Under the pieces are notes generated by a model, which worked only from the letters and a program-made list of their open reading frames with translations, had not been told where the DNA came from and ran no database searches. From an uncultured Fibrobacter sp. (GTDB lineage: Bacteria > Fibrobacterota > Fibrobacteria > Fibrobacterales > Fibrobacteraceae), in NCBI GenBank assembly GCA_937891805.1, contig CALATK010000093.1, positions 1 to 13,553 on the forward strand: a DNA stretch of 13,553 nucleotides, written 5' to 3'. Shown here one piece after another: positions 1-7,267 of this stretch. Every line of letters begins with the position of its first letter. Positions within the stretch are counted from its first letter, which is position 1. Both the position numbers and the translations under genes were made by a program.

Positions 1-286
1 AAAGGCTTTCAAAGACCTTCACACGGCCCGCAGTACCCAGAGATTCCAGGTAGTTCCATTCCGTATGGCCCACCACCTGGATTTGCTCCGAACTATAAAC
101 TTTGGTATAACCCGCCATGGCAAGGCCAGGGCGGTGGATACCGCTTTCGGCAATGTTTGTGTTCAGGTCCTCTTCCGGAGAGTGGAGGGCCAACTGCAAA
201 TCCTTGCCGTAGCGACAGAAAAAGTCTCGCACCGAGAGTTTTTCCCGGTGCAAAACCTTGATGTCTTTCAGTCTGGATTCAGCCAT
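1..286 (-). CDS. hprK: HPr kinase/phosphorylase, N-terminal part (gene runs off the left edge)
   Basis: Only the first 95 codons are present. The protein begins MAESRLKDIKVLHREKLSV and contains IQVVGHTEWNYLESL at about residues 69-83, which matches the HprK N-terminal domain (an IQ-x-x-G-x-TE-x-x-YL pattern followed by a short linker). The kinase domain with its Walker A loop lies outside the window. HprK phosphorylates and dephosphorylates HPr on a serine, linking carbon status to PTS output and gene control in the cytoplasm. The ATG overlaps the hpf stop codon by one base (TAATG), and no strong Shine-Dalgarno precedes it, so translation probably re-initiates from hpf. The family call is fairly sure; activity cannot be judged from this fragment. 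Confidence 0.85.
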   Translation of the reverse strand, partial: MAESRLKDIKVLHREKLSVRDFFCRYGKDLQLALHSPEEDLNTNIAESGIHRPGLAMAGYTKVYSSEQIQVVGHTEWNYLESLGTAGRVKVFESL

Positions 287-603
287 TAGGACAGATCAGA
301 GAGGGGCTGGGCACGATGATCGTTCTGCTTTTCGTTGGCCTTCTTCAGCTGGGTCTTGACTCTTTCCAGGGCCACGTCCACAGCCTTGCCCATGTTCTCT
401 TCGTCGGCAGAAGCCACCACCACGGAGCCCGTGATGTTCACCGAGATTTCGCAATGGCGCTGGTGCTCCACTTCGTGATCCAAAATGACGGAGGCTCCCG
501 TGATGTTCGGGTAGAACTTTGCCAGTTTGTCCATTTCTTCTTGAATCCTATCCTGGAGACCGGCAGATGCATTAAAATGACGGGCAGAAAATTGAATATC
601 CAT
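286..603 (-). CDS. hpf: Ribosome hibernation promoting factor, short form (HPF/RaiA/YfiA family)
   Basis: A 105-residue protein starting MDIQFSARHFNASAGLQDRI, with ASADEENMGKAVDVALERVK near residues 69-88 followed by QLKKANEK. This is the beta-alpha-beta-beta-beta-alpha ribosome-binding fold of the HPF/YfiA family. The length fits the short class, because the C-terminal dimerisation domain of long HPF is absent. It would bind the 30S decoding region and inactivate ribosomes in slow growth. I chose the ATG at 603 because CGGAGG lies 7 bases upstream (611-616); an in-frame ATG at 633 would add ten residues that do not resemble the family. It is followed by hprK with a one-base overlap, and preceded by a 215-bp gap that separates it from rpoN, so it may have its own promoter. 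Confidence 0.93.
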   Translation of the reverse strand: MDIQFSARHFNASAGLQDRIQEEMDKLAKFYPNITGASVILDHEVEHQRHCEISVNITGSVVVASADEENMGKAVDVALERVKTQLKKANEKQNDHRAQPLSDLS

Positions 604-635
604 TGTAAACCTCCGTATGTTGAGATGGCACATTT

Positions 636-651
636 CGATGTTCTAGCATCG
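636..651. repeat. Small inverted repeat in the hpf leader
   Basis: CGATG (636-640) and CATCG (647-651) are perfect inverted arms around TTCTAG. If the candidate promoter is right, the repeat sits near the 5' end of the hpf transcript, 33 bases or more before the ATG. It could be a leader hairpin or an operator, or chance; five-base arms are weak evidence. Confidence 0.25.
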
Positions 652-660
652 TATCTAGAG

Positions 661-690
661 TATATACATCTTTTTTTATAAAAAAAGCAA
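661..690 (-). promoter_or_regulatory. Candidate promoter for hpf-hprK
   Basis: Read on the minus strand, TTGCTT (690-685) and TATATA (666-661) are separated by 18 bases and would work as -35 and -10 boxes, giving a leader of roughly 50 bases before the hpf ATG. The spacer contains a perfect 16-bp palindrome of T7-AT-A7 (671-686), probably curved or easily melted DNA. The surrounding 634-818 gap is far more AT-rich than the genes. The position and composition support a promoter; the exact boxes are a guess. Confidence 0.4.
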
Positions 691-789
691 ATATAATATG
701 TTTTTTTCGAAAAATAATTCGCCCAATTTGGAATAATGAGGGGAAATTTTGGGGAATTTCGGAATAATTGCAGGATATTTGCGTTTGTT

Positions 790-807
790 TGTAAACGAAA
801 GTTTACA
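790..807. repeat. Inverted repeat with GAAA/TTTC loop just after rpoN
   Basis: TGTAAAC (790-796) and GTTTACA (801-807) form a perfect 7-bp stem around GAAA, 12 bases beyond the rpoN stop. On the minus strand, the transcription direction, the loop reads TTTC and no T-run follows, so it is not a classical intrinsic terminator. It could attenuate read-through, protect the 3' end of the rpoN message, or be an operator. The rest of the gap (667-818) contains two GGAATAAT copies (730-737, 761-768) and no gene. Confidence 0.4.
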
Positions 808-818
808 CAAAGGCGGGC

Positions 819-2471
819 CTAAAGCGCCTTGCGGAGTCTAGCGGGGAGTATCTTCAGTTCCTCTTCCCGATACTTGGCCACCGTGCGGCGAGCCACCTTG
901 ATGCCCTGCTTGTCCAGGGCATCTGCGATGGCCTGGTCCGAAAGGGGCTTTTTCTTGTCTTCTTCATCTACCAGTTTCTTGATGGCTTCAAGAATCTGGG
1001 CCGAGCCGATTACTTCATCGTTTGCGGCACTCCCCTGCTTGATGCCGGTGGTAAAGAACTGCTTGAGTTCAAAGATGCCGTAGGGCGTATCCACGTACTT
1101 TCCGTTGGTCACGCGGCTGATGGTGCTCAGGTCGCGGCCAACCTCGTCGGCAATGTCCTGCAGAATCATGGGCTTCAAGAAGGCGGGCCCCTGGCGGAAA
1201 AAAGCCTCCTGATGCTTGACGATGGCCATCATCACGTTTTCCATAGTAGAGAAACGGTTGTCCACCGCCTTGATGAATTCCTTTGCCTTGGAGAGGTTGT
1301 TCTGGATATATTCTCTGTCGTTCTTGCTCAGGTGCTTGTCGTTTAAAAGGGAAGCGTAAGTCTGGTTCAGGTGCAGGCGTTTCTGGACACGTCGCCGGTA
1401 GCATTCCACCTCGAACCTGCCCTTCTTTTCTACCACCTTCATGTCGGCCACCTTGACCTGGTTCGGCGCGCTGGACATCTGCTGGCCCGGGTGGGGCGCA
1501 AGCCTGGAAAGACTGCTCACCGCCTGCTGCACCTCTTCGGTAGAGACGCCCAGGTCCTTTGCAATTTTGGCGTAGCGAAGCGCCATTAGGTCGTCGAAAC
1601 GCTCTTTCAAAATCCGGAGCGAAAGGGCCGGAAAATTTTCCAGGGATTCCGCCTGAATGATAAAACATTCCTGAAGGTTCCTGGCGCCGATTCCCCTGGG
1701 CCTAAAACTCCGAAGCACATGGAACGCCTCTACCACCGGGAGGCTCGCCTCTTCGAGGGGGATTTCGTTGCGGATAACCTTCTCGATTTCGATGATGAAA
1801 GGATCGTTGTCGGACATGACCTTCGCCATGGCCATCTCGTCGGCACTTTGCAGAAAACCGTTTTCGTCCAGGGAGTCAATCAGGTATTCCACTAGGCTGC
1901 GGAAACAAACTTCCGGGCACCCCGCCTTTGCAAGCTGTGCCATAAGTTCACGGGTTCCGTTCCAGTCCCTAAGCTGTAACAGCAGGCGGTCCTGGAGGCT
2001 TGCCTCCCTGTCTTTTTGCGGGCGGTCCCAGGCGTCGTCGGGGTCCTTCTGCTGGTTGACGGAATCCCTGTAAAGCGTATCCGTATGGTCGGTGCCGTCT
2101 TCGAGATACTGGGCCCAGTTCAGCTCCGAAGGAGTAGAGCCGTCCAAAAGACCGTGGTCCACGTCGGCGCTGTCTTCAAGAGTGCCCCGTTCAAAATCCA
2201 AAGAAGGAACGGTGCTGTCGTCGGAATTGCGGGACGTGTCTTCGGTATCGAAATCCGATTCGCCGGACTGCACCGATTCCGAGGGGGAATCCAGGGATTC
2301 TCCCAAGGGTTCGTCGTCAAATTCCAGCAGGGGGTTTGCCTCTACCTCAGCCTTGATAGCGGTTTCCAGCTCCAGGGAATTCTTTTGCAGGATAGCAATA
2401 GACTGGAGCATCTGGGGCGAGATATTCTGCTCCAGCCGTTGACTCTGGCCTAAATGCATTCCTACATCCAT
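819..2471 (-). CDS. rpoN: RNA polymerase sigma-54 factor
   Basis: The 550-residue protein has all sigma-54 regions. Region I (about 6-52) is Gln/Leu-rich and includes QNISPQMLQSIAILQ. An acidic Ser/Asp/Glu-rich region II spans about 52-155, followed by the core-binding domain (about 155-340), the HTH with LQDIADEVGRDLSTISRVTNGKYV (split around 437-460) and the RpoN box ARRTVAKYRE at 527-536. It directs RNA polymerase to -24/-12 promoters that need an enhancer-binding ATPase. It is longer than the E. coli protein (477 aa), mostly through region II. After the RpoN box there is one more residue than in E. coli before the terminal LRK. The ATG at 2471 has AGGA 6 bases upstream; a second ATG four codons on is poorly spaced from its own AGGA. 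It lies 8 bases after lptB, so the two are co-transcribed. No enhancer-binding protein lies in the window. Confidence 0.97.
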   Translation of the reverse strand: MDVGMHLGQSQRLEQNISPQMLQSIAILQKNSLELETAIKAEVEANPLLEFDDEPLGESLDSPSESVQSGESDFDTEDTSRNSDDSTVPSLDFERGTLEDSADVDHGLLDGSTPSELNWAQYLEDGTDHTDTLYRDSVNQQKDPDDAWDRPQKDREASLQDRLLLQLRDWNGTRELMAQLAKAGCPEVCFRSLVEYLIDSLDENGFLQSADEMAMAKVMSDNDPFIIEIEKVIRNEIPLEEASLPVVEAFHVLRSFRPRGIGARNLQECFIIQAESLENFPALSLRILKERFDDLMALRYAKIAKDLGVSTEEVQQAVSSLSRLAPHPGQQMSSAPNQVKVADMKVVEKKGRFEVECYRRRVQKRLHLNQTYASLLNDKHLSKNDREYIQNNLSKAKEFIKAVDNRFSTMENVMMAIVKHQEAFFRQGPAFLKPMILQDIADEVGRDLSTISRVTNGKYVDTPYGIFELKQFFTTGIKQGSAANDEVIGSAQILEAIKKLVDEEDKKKPLSDQAIADALDKQGIKVARRTVAKYREEELKILPARLRKAL

Positions 2472-2479
2472 AAACTTTC

Positions 2480-3217
2480 CTAATCCAGCCTGAAACTGTC
2501 ACCGAGGTAGATACGTCTGGCCTCGGGGTCGTTGGCCAGGTATTCCGCCGTACCTTCGGTAAGCACCTGGCTCTTGTACATGATATAGGCTCGGTCCGTA
2601 ATGGAGAGGGTTTCGCGGACGTTGTGGTCGGTAATGAGCACGCCCATGCCCTTCTCTTTCAGCTCCGAAATGATGGACTGGATGTCGGCCACGGCGATAG
2701 GGTCGATACCGGCGAAAGGTTCGTCCAACAACAGGAACGACGGATCGCTGGCAAGGGCGCGGGCGATTTCCAGACGGCGCCGTTCACCGCCGGAACAGCT
2801 GTAAGACTTTGTCTTGCGGATATGGGTAATCTTGAATTCTTCCAGAAGTTCTTCCAGACGCTTCTTGCGCTGGGCACGTTTCATGTCCTGGGTTTCCAAG
2901 ATGGCCATGATGTTGTCTTCTACGGAGAGCTTGCGGAAAATGGATGCTTCTTGCGGCAGGTAGCCCACACCCAAGCGTGCCCGCTTGTACATGGGCTTGT
3001 CCGTCATCTCGATGTCGTCCAGAAAGATGTGACCTGAATCCGGACGGACCATGCCCACAATCATATAGAAAGACGTGGTCTTGCCGGCGCCGTTTGGTCC
3101 CAAGAGCCCAACCACCTCGCCCTGAGAGACGCTGATGGAAACATCGCTCACCACCTGGCGGCCGCCGTAAACCTTGCGCAACTTGTCCGTGCGAATCGTG
3201 CTCACTACCGTTCTCAT
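2480..3217 (-). CDS. lptB: LPS export ABC transporter ATPase LptB
   Basis: A 245-residue ABC ATPase with Walker [10 protein letters not shown] (40-48), Q-loop Gln89, signature CSGGERRR (141-148), Walker B FLLLDEP (161-167) with Glu166, and switch His198 in ITDHNVRET. The [12 protein letters not shown] stretch and the C-terminal [11 protein letters not shown] are LptB hallmarks. It would power extraction of LPS from the inner membrane with LptF/LptG, which are not in the window. The first residue of the signature is Cys rather than the usual Leu. The start overlaps the lptA stop by 4 bases (ATGA, 3214-3217), with GGAG upstream. Its place between lptA and rpoN is the order known from Proteobacteria. 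Confidence 0.96.
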   Translation of the reverse strand: MRTVVSTIRTDKLRKVYGGRQVVSDVSISVSQGEVVGLLGPNGAGKTTSFYMIVGMVRPDSGHIFLDDIEMTDKPMYKRARLGVGYLPQEASIFRKLSVEDNIMAILETQDMKRAQRKKRLEELLEEFKITHIRKTKSYSCSGGERRRLEIARALASDPSFLLLDEPFAGIDPIAVADIQSIISELKEKGMGVLITDHNVRETLSITDRAYIMYKSQVLTEGTAEYLANDPEARRIYLGDSFRLD

Positions 3218-4596
3218 TTTGCGTTCTCCTTTTTCGGGGCTGGTCGAGGTTGTGATTCCTTGGATTTCATGGCCTTGCGGAATAGTTCTCCCCTCTTGGA
3301 ATTTTCATGCATCAACCTATCCTGGACACTGCCTTCGGGCTTGGTCTCTACGCTGGTGGCCTTGGGAGCCGAAACCTTGGAACTGTCCGAAGGCTGCGCA
3401 GAAACAGATTTCGTGGAATCGGTTTTGGAGGAATCGGCATCCAACAGTTTCTTCTTGTTCCGCTGTTCCTTTTCCATGTCGATATACCTTCCGCTGGCCA
3501 TGGTCCCGCCGCCCAAAAGCCGTAACGACTTGACGGCGTTTTTTTGGGCATCGAAAAGGATATTGATGGTATCTCCGGCGGCTTCGTTCTTACCTGCGAC
3601 GGTGCGGTCTTTCTTGACGTAGAAATAGGTACTCTGGGCCTTGCCGGACACAACCGCATGGTCCATCTTTCCCTCGTTAAAGTACATATCTAGCCTATTC
3701 CCGTCCATCTGGTTCTGGTAATCAGGAAGGTCCGTCTCGTAAAAGAACCCCCGTGCATTCAAATTTACATACAGGCGTTCAATCTTGTTGTCCTTGAAGG
3801 CGGCATAGAGGGTGTCCCCGAAGGCTTCCGTCACGCTTCCGGGGGCGTTTTTCTTGGCGTCCTCTTGCTGGATACCGTGGGCATTCCGAATGACCAAGGC
3901 CGAACGCAGGGACTTGCCCGTAGAATCCAGGGTAAGGTAGATGGAATCCCCCGTCAGGTGGTAATTCTTCATGTCGAATGTGGGACTGCCCTTCATGGAA
4001 AGCCAGTTGTCCTTGCGGTTGAAATAACCTGTATCGCAGGTGACCACCATGTCGTCCTGGGTGACTTTCACCTTCTGGTAGGCTTCGGCAAAAGATTCTC
4101 CCTTGTTGTAAATGATGGTCTTGGCTTCAATCAGGACCGTATCGATTTTCCCGTCCTTCTTTTTTTCGAACTCATAGAGTCGTGGTTTTTCGGGCATGGT
4201 GAGAATTTCTTTTTCCCGGTCGTAAACCAGATAGTCCCCTGTAAACATGTAGGTCTTTGCCGAATCGGCGGCCACAACACTCCCACGGGCCGAAGCGACA
4301 CCCTTTTTCTTGTTGTAAATGCCGGTTTGCGCCTTGATGTAGCCGGACGGGTGTGCCGCCAAGAAACCTCCCTCGCACTGGAGGATTTCGGCATCCTTGT
4401 TCCAGGTGGCCTTTTCGGTCTTGAAATCCAGGGAGTCGTGAACAAAATGGACCTTGCCCTGCAGCAGCAGGTTCCCGCGGGTACGGGCCACCTCCAGATT
4501 GTCCGCATGTTTCATGATAAGGGGAGACGTCTGCGAAAAGGCACAACCGAATGCAACCAGAAACAGGAACAGTACTTTTTTCGGAAGGACACTCAT
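3214..4596 (-). CDS. lptA: LptA/OstA-like periplasmic LPS transport protein
   Basis: A 460-residue secreted protein. Residues 1-21 form a signal peptide (two Lys, then [13 protein letters not shown], likely cut after Ser21). Residues about 25-260 hold OstA/LptA-type repeats of short beta strands, such as [18 protein letters not shown] and [20 protein letters not shown] second beta-rich part runs to about 385. The tail (about 385-460) is Ser/Lys/Thr/Pro-rich and looks disordered. The beta-jellyroll would form part of the periplasmic bridge carrying LPS from LptC to LptD. At 460 aa it is more than twice the length of E. coli LptA (185 aa) and closer to the OstA-like proteins of Bacteroidota. 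It overlaps lptC and lptB by 4 bases each. The family is clear; equivalence to E. coli LptA is inferred from fold and context. Confidence 0.85.
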   Translation of the reverse strand: MSVLPKKVLFLFLVAFGCAFSQTSPLIMKHADNLEVARTRGNLLLQGKVHFVHDSLDFKTEKATWNKDAEILQCEGGFLAAHPSGYIKAQTGIYNKKKGVASARGSVVAADSAKTYMFTGDYLVYDREKEILTMPEKPRLYEFEKKKDGKIDTVLIEAKTIIYNKGESFAEAYQKVKVTQDDMVVTCDTGYFNRKDNWLSMKGSPTFDMKNYHLTGDSIYLTLDSTGKSLRSALVIRNAHGIQQEDAKKNAPGSVTEAFGDTLYAAFKDNKIERLYVNLNARGFFYETDLPDYQNQMDGNRLDMYFNEGKMDHAVVSGKAQSTYFYVKKDRTVAGKNEAAGDTINILFDAQKNAVKSLRLLGGGTMASGRYIDMEKEQRNKKKLLDADSSKTDSTKSVSAQPSDSSKVSAPKATSVETKPEGSVQDRLMHENSKRGELFRKAMKSKESQPRPAPKKENAK

Positions 4597-5240
4597 TCCT
4601 TGCGTTCCTCTGCCTGTTGCGGTACAGCTGCCGCAGAATCCCGTTTCTCGATTTCTTCAGCCTTGGCCTTGTCCTCTTCCTTGATTCGGTTGGCAGCATC
4701 CTGGAAAATGCCCGTGATGTTGGAAAGGATTTTCCAGTGGTCCATCTTGGCGTCGCTTTCGAATCCCTTGCCCTGCAGCACATCGCCATCTTCGGAGACC
4801 ACACGTACATAGCTTTCGGTCTTGACCAAGTTGTCCTTCTTGTTCCAGAGCAGAGAATCCGCACGGACAGAGGCGCCCTTGGGCGTAAGGGCGTACACGT
4901 GGCCGTAGGCATAGACGTAGGTGAATTTCATGTCGAGCCGGCCGGAATCCGCCCGCAAGAATGCGGAACGTTCCCCCAGGGAATCGTAGATGTCCACCAG
5001 CACAGGCCGCACGAAAACCTCTTCGGTATTGGACCACCGCTCCAGATAGGCCGTCTTGAGTTTCCAGCTCAGCACGCCCTTGTCGTAGCTGTCCATGAGG
5101 GTGGTGTCGGTAAAGAGCATCTGGGGTCTATCTACATGGATCCAAGGCTTTTCTTCTTCGATTTCGGCACAACCCACCAAGACCGCGCCCAAGGCAAGAA
5201 CGCGACACCACCTGGTGATGCTTGGCAAAAGTCGTGCCAC
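4593..5240 (-). CDS. lptC: LptC-like LPS export protein, predicted lipoprotein
   Basis: A 215-residue protein with an Arg-containing N-terminus, a short hydrophobic core (VLALGAVLVG) and a lipobox LVGC with Cys24, so it is probably a lipoprotein rather than a transmembrane-anchored LptC as in E. coli. Residues about 40-170 have the LptC pattern of repeated beta strands (LSWKLKTAYLERW, VYAYGHVYALTPKG, SVRADSLLWNKKDN). The C-terminal 35 residues are highly charged and probably helical or disordered. LptC hands LPS from the LptB2FG extractor to LptA. The start is GTG at 5240; AAGGG lies a few bases upstream and no better ATG fits the signal sequence. It follows rpiB by 9 bases and overlaps lptA by 4. 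Confidence 0.82.
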   Translation of the reverse strand: MARLLPSITRWCRVLALGAVLVGCAEIEEEKPWIHVDRPQMLFTDTTLMDSYDKGVLSWKLKTAYLERWSNTEEVFVRPVLVDIYDSLGERSAFLRADSGRLDMKFTYVYAYGHVYALTPKGASVRADSLLWNKKDNLVKTESYVRVVSEDGDVLQGKGFESDAKMDHWKILSNITGIFQDAANRIKEEDKAKAEEIEKRDSAAAVPQQAEERKE

Positions 5241-5249
5241 CGGCTACCC

Positions 5250-5687
5250 TTAGCCCGCTTCGAACATGTCGATGCGTTTCTTGTGCTTGCCGCCCATGAA
5301 TTCCGTTTCAAGGAACTTGGTGGCGAACACCTCACACTGGGCGTAAGCGATAATGCGGGCTCCCATGCAAAGCACGTTGGCATCGTTGTGGAGGCGGGTG
5401 AATTCGCAAGAGGTAAGGTCGCCCACCACGGCAGCGCGGATACCCTTGTGCTTGTTTGCCGCCATGCTCATGCCGATACCCGTACCGCAAATGAGGATTC
5501 CGCAATCCGCCTCTTTGCCCGTAATCTTGTTGCAGACCCTGTCGGCAAAAATCGGATAGTCACAGGATTCCGTAGAATCGGTTCCCATGTCAAGGACCTT
5601 GTAGCCCTTGCCTTCCAGGAACTTGACGAGTTTTTCCTTGTATTCGAATGCGGCGTGGTCACAGCCGATAGCGATGGTCTTGAACAT
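5250..5687 (-). CDS. rpiB: Ribose 5-phosphate isomerase B
   Basis: A 145-residue protein, near the usual RpiB length (149 in E. coli). It begins MFKTIAIGCDHAAFEYK. Asp10/His11, the active-site Cys67 in CGTGIGMSMAANK, and His100-Asn101 in TRLHNDANVLCMGAR correspond to the catalytic and phosphate-binding residues of RpiB/LacAB isomerases. It interconverts ribose 5-phosphate and ribulose 5-phosphate in the cytoplasm. I chose the ATG at 5687, since residues from the upstream ATG at 5744 do not match the family; the Shine-Dalgarno is weak (GGGA). Placement at the head of an LPS-export operon is notable: ribulose 5-phosphate is the precursor of arabinose 5-phosphate and so of Kdo, but this link is inference. 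Confidence 0.95.
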   Translation of the reverse strand: MFKTIAIGCDHAAFEYKEKLVKFLEGKGYKVLDMGTDSTESCDYPIFADRVCNKITGKEADCGILICGTGIGMSMAANKHKGIRAAVVGDLTSCEFTRLHNDANVLCMGARIIAYAQCEVFATKFLETEFMGGKHKKRIDMFEAG

Positions 5688-5818
5688 GATAAAATCCCGT
5701 TTTGCGAGTTGAAAAGGTCCACTTATTTGAACTTCGTCACCCAATATAGATAATTCATCGGATTAAAGCCGAATCCTTTCTCGGATTCCAAGCAAAATAA
5801 ATCTATTTTTGGCCTGTT
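5688..5818. promoter_or_regulatory. Divergent promoter region between rpiB and the glycan cluster
   Basis: This 131-bp AT-rich spacer is the only place where both transcription units can start. On the plus strand TTGAAC (5727-5732) and TAATTC (5751-5756), 18 bases apart, could serve the flippase operon. On the minus strand TATATT (5748-5743) could be a -10 for rpiB, with only a poor -35 match upstream. The two candidates overlap, so the two units may compete or share a regulator. The boxes are weak and were picked by eye. Confidence 0.4.
5771..5788. repeat. Inverted repeat in the divergent spacer, possible operator
   Basis: GAATCC (5771-5776) and GGATTC (5783-5788) are perfect inverted arms around TTTCTC. 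It lies between the candidate promoters and the flippase start. A 12-bp centre-to-centre symmetry of this type could bind a dimeric regulator, or form a small leader hairpin in the plus-strand transcript. No T-run follows, so it is not a terminator. Chance cannot be excluded. Confidence 0.35.
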
Positions 5819-7267
5819 ATGAGCAATCTGGAAACCGACAGCAAGTTCCTAAAAAAGGCGATGATTGTAAACATCGTGGGGACAATCCTCAAGGTTTGCG
5901 GTCCGCTTTTGACTTTCGTGATGGCGCGTATTTTTGGCGCCGCTGAATTTGGAATCTTTGTATCTGCCCAGACCCTCCTTTTGACCATTGCGCATTCAGC
6001 AACTCTTGGACTCGACAAGGGCCTGTACTGGTACTTGCCACAGAACGGTCTACACGGCCGCCCCCGATACGACGGCATCATGGAATCCTTCTGGATTTCG
6101 GCAGCCATCTCGATTCTTTGCACGGCAGTAATTTTTGTGGGCTCCTTCACGCCCTACATTTCCAAGGAACTCCCCTGGTACGCGCTTTCGCTTTTGTTCT
6201 ATGTGGGTACCTATGTCTTCAGCACTGCCTCCGAAGGCAACCGCCGTCCACAAAACGCCGTATTCGTGAATTCATTCTTGACGGTGACTCTTGCACCGGC
6301 AACCTCCATTGCACTCCACTTTATGGGAATCCCGCATGCGCTTCCGCTGGGCTTGCTTGTGGGCCAGGTAGTGGGCTTTGTCGTGCATTTTGTGCTGGTC
6401 CGCAGGCAGTTCCCCGAAATGCCTTTGCGCCCTCACAAGACGGTTTCGTGGGTGCTGTTGCGTTACTCGCTCCCGCTAGGGGTCGATGAATTCGTATCGT
6501 CTTTCCTGATCCGTTCGAGCCTCTGGATGGTCATGTTGTTCCTCGGCCCCGAAAAGGCTGGTGCCTACGGAATCATGGTCACCATTTCCAATGCGCTCCA
6601 GACCATTCGCGTCGGGTTCACGCCGATTCTTACACCGGTGGTGGCGGGAATGAACAAGGAACGCCTCAAGACCGACCTGAAGCCGGTCTACAGCTACTGC
6701 GTTTTCATGGTCACCTTCATCCAGCTCATGATCGGATTCTTTATCGTGCTGTTCCCGGACTTGATTCTGGGTATTGCGGGCAAGGACTTTATCGTGCAGC
6801 CTGAAACCCTTGGAATCCTTTTGCTGGTTCACCTGGTGGCGGGTTTTGGCGGTATGTCCCTAGTGGTGCTGAACGGCATGGGCAAGAGCCTGTATTCCTT
6901 GATTATGGATATCGTTTCCCTTGGCGTGGCACTCCTGTCGGGCTATTTGCTGATTCCGACCTACGGCCTTGTGGGGGCCGCCCTTTCGATGCTCAGCTAC
7001 AACATATTTGCGGTTATCTGTAACAACATTTACCTTTTCAAGATGGGACTCCAGCCCTACTCCTTGCGGCTCTTGTCGCAAGTGTTCTGGATCTTATTCT
7101 TGATTGCATTCTATATTGCCATCAACATGCAGGTGTTTACATTGTCCATGCTCGAAAAAGCCGCCGTTTACGTGGTGATTCTTTTGGCTCTTGGCGCTTA
7201 TGGCCTTGTAGTCAAGAAAAAGATGGACAAAGACAGGAACGCCGTCTCGGCAGGAAATAAACAATGA
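5819..7267 (+). CDS. Wzx-type polysaccharide flippase (MOP/MATE superfamily)
   Basis: A 482-residue integral membrane protein with about 12-14 hydrophobic segments spread over its whole length and short charged loops. The N-terminal pattern FLKKAMIVNIVGTILKVCG, then MARIFGAAEFGIFVSAQT, is typical of oligosaccharide flippases: a basic start, a first helix, then a G-x-x-x-FG-x-F motif. It would turn a lipid-linked glycan across the inner membrane. It opens the plus-strand cluster, and its stop overlaps the LicD start by 4 bases (ATGA). The ATG at 5819 lacks a clear Shine-Dalgarno; a later ATG at codon 15 would cut into the conserved cytoplasmic N-terminus. The glycan it carries cannot be told from sequence. 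Confidence 0.85.
   Translation: MSNLETDSKFLKKAMIVNIVGTILKVCGPLLTFVMARIFGAAEFGIFVSAQTLLLTIAHSATLGLDKGLYWYLPQNGLHGRPRYDGIMESFWISAAISILCTAVIFVGSFTPYISKELPWYALSLLFYVGTYVFSTASEGNRRPQNAVFVNSFLTVTLAPATSIALHFMGIPHALPLGLLVGQVVGFVVHFVLVRRQFPEMPLRPHKTVSWVLLRYSLPLGVDEFVSSFLIRSSLWMVMLFLGPEKAGAYGIMVTISNALQTIRVGFTPILTPVVAGMNKERLKTDLKPVYSYCVFMVTFIQLMIGFFIVLFPDLILGIAGKDFIVQPETLGILLLVHLVAGFGGMSLVVLNGMGKSLYSLIMDIVSLGVALLSGYLLIPTYGLVGAALSMLSYNIFAVICNNIYLFKMGLQPYSLRLLSQVFWILFLIAFYIAINMQVFTLSMLEKAAVYVVILLALGAYGLVVKKKMDKDRNAVSAGNKQ

Noticed and set aside
671..686. T7-AT-A7 palindrome as a bidirectional terminator
   Set aside because: It has no GC stem, and its place between candidate -35 and -10 boxes upstream of hpf fits a promoter spacer better.
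790..807. Rho-independent terminator after rpoN
   Set aside because: The 7-bp stem is AT-rich and lacks the following T-run in the direction of transcription, so it is listed only as an inverted repeat.
4551..5753. A 400-codon plus-strand frame across lptA, lptC and rpiB, and a 315-codon one at 3865-4812
   Set aside because: Both run antisense to strongly supported genes joined by coupled overlaps, and neither has family features.
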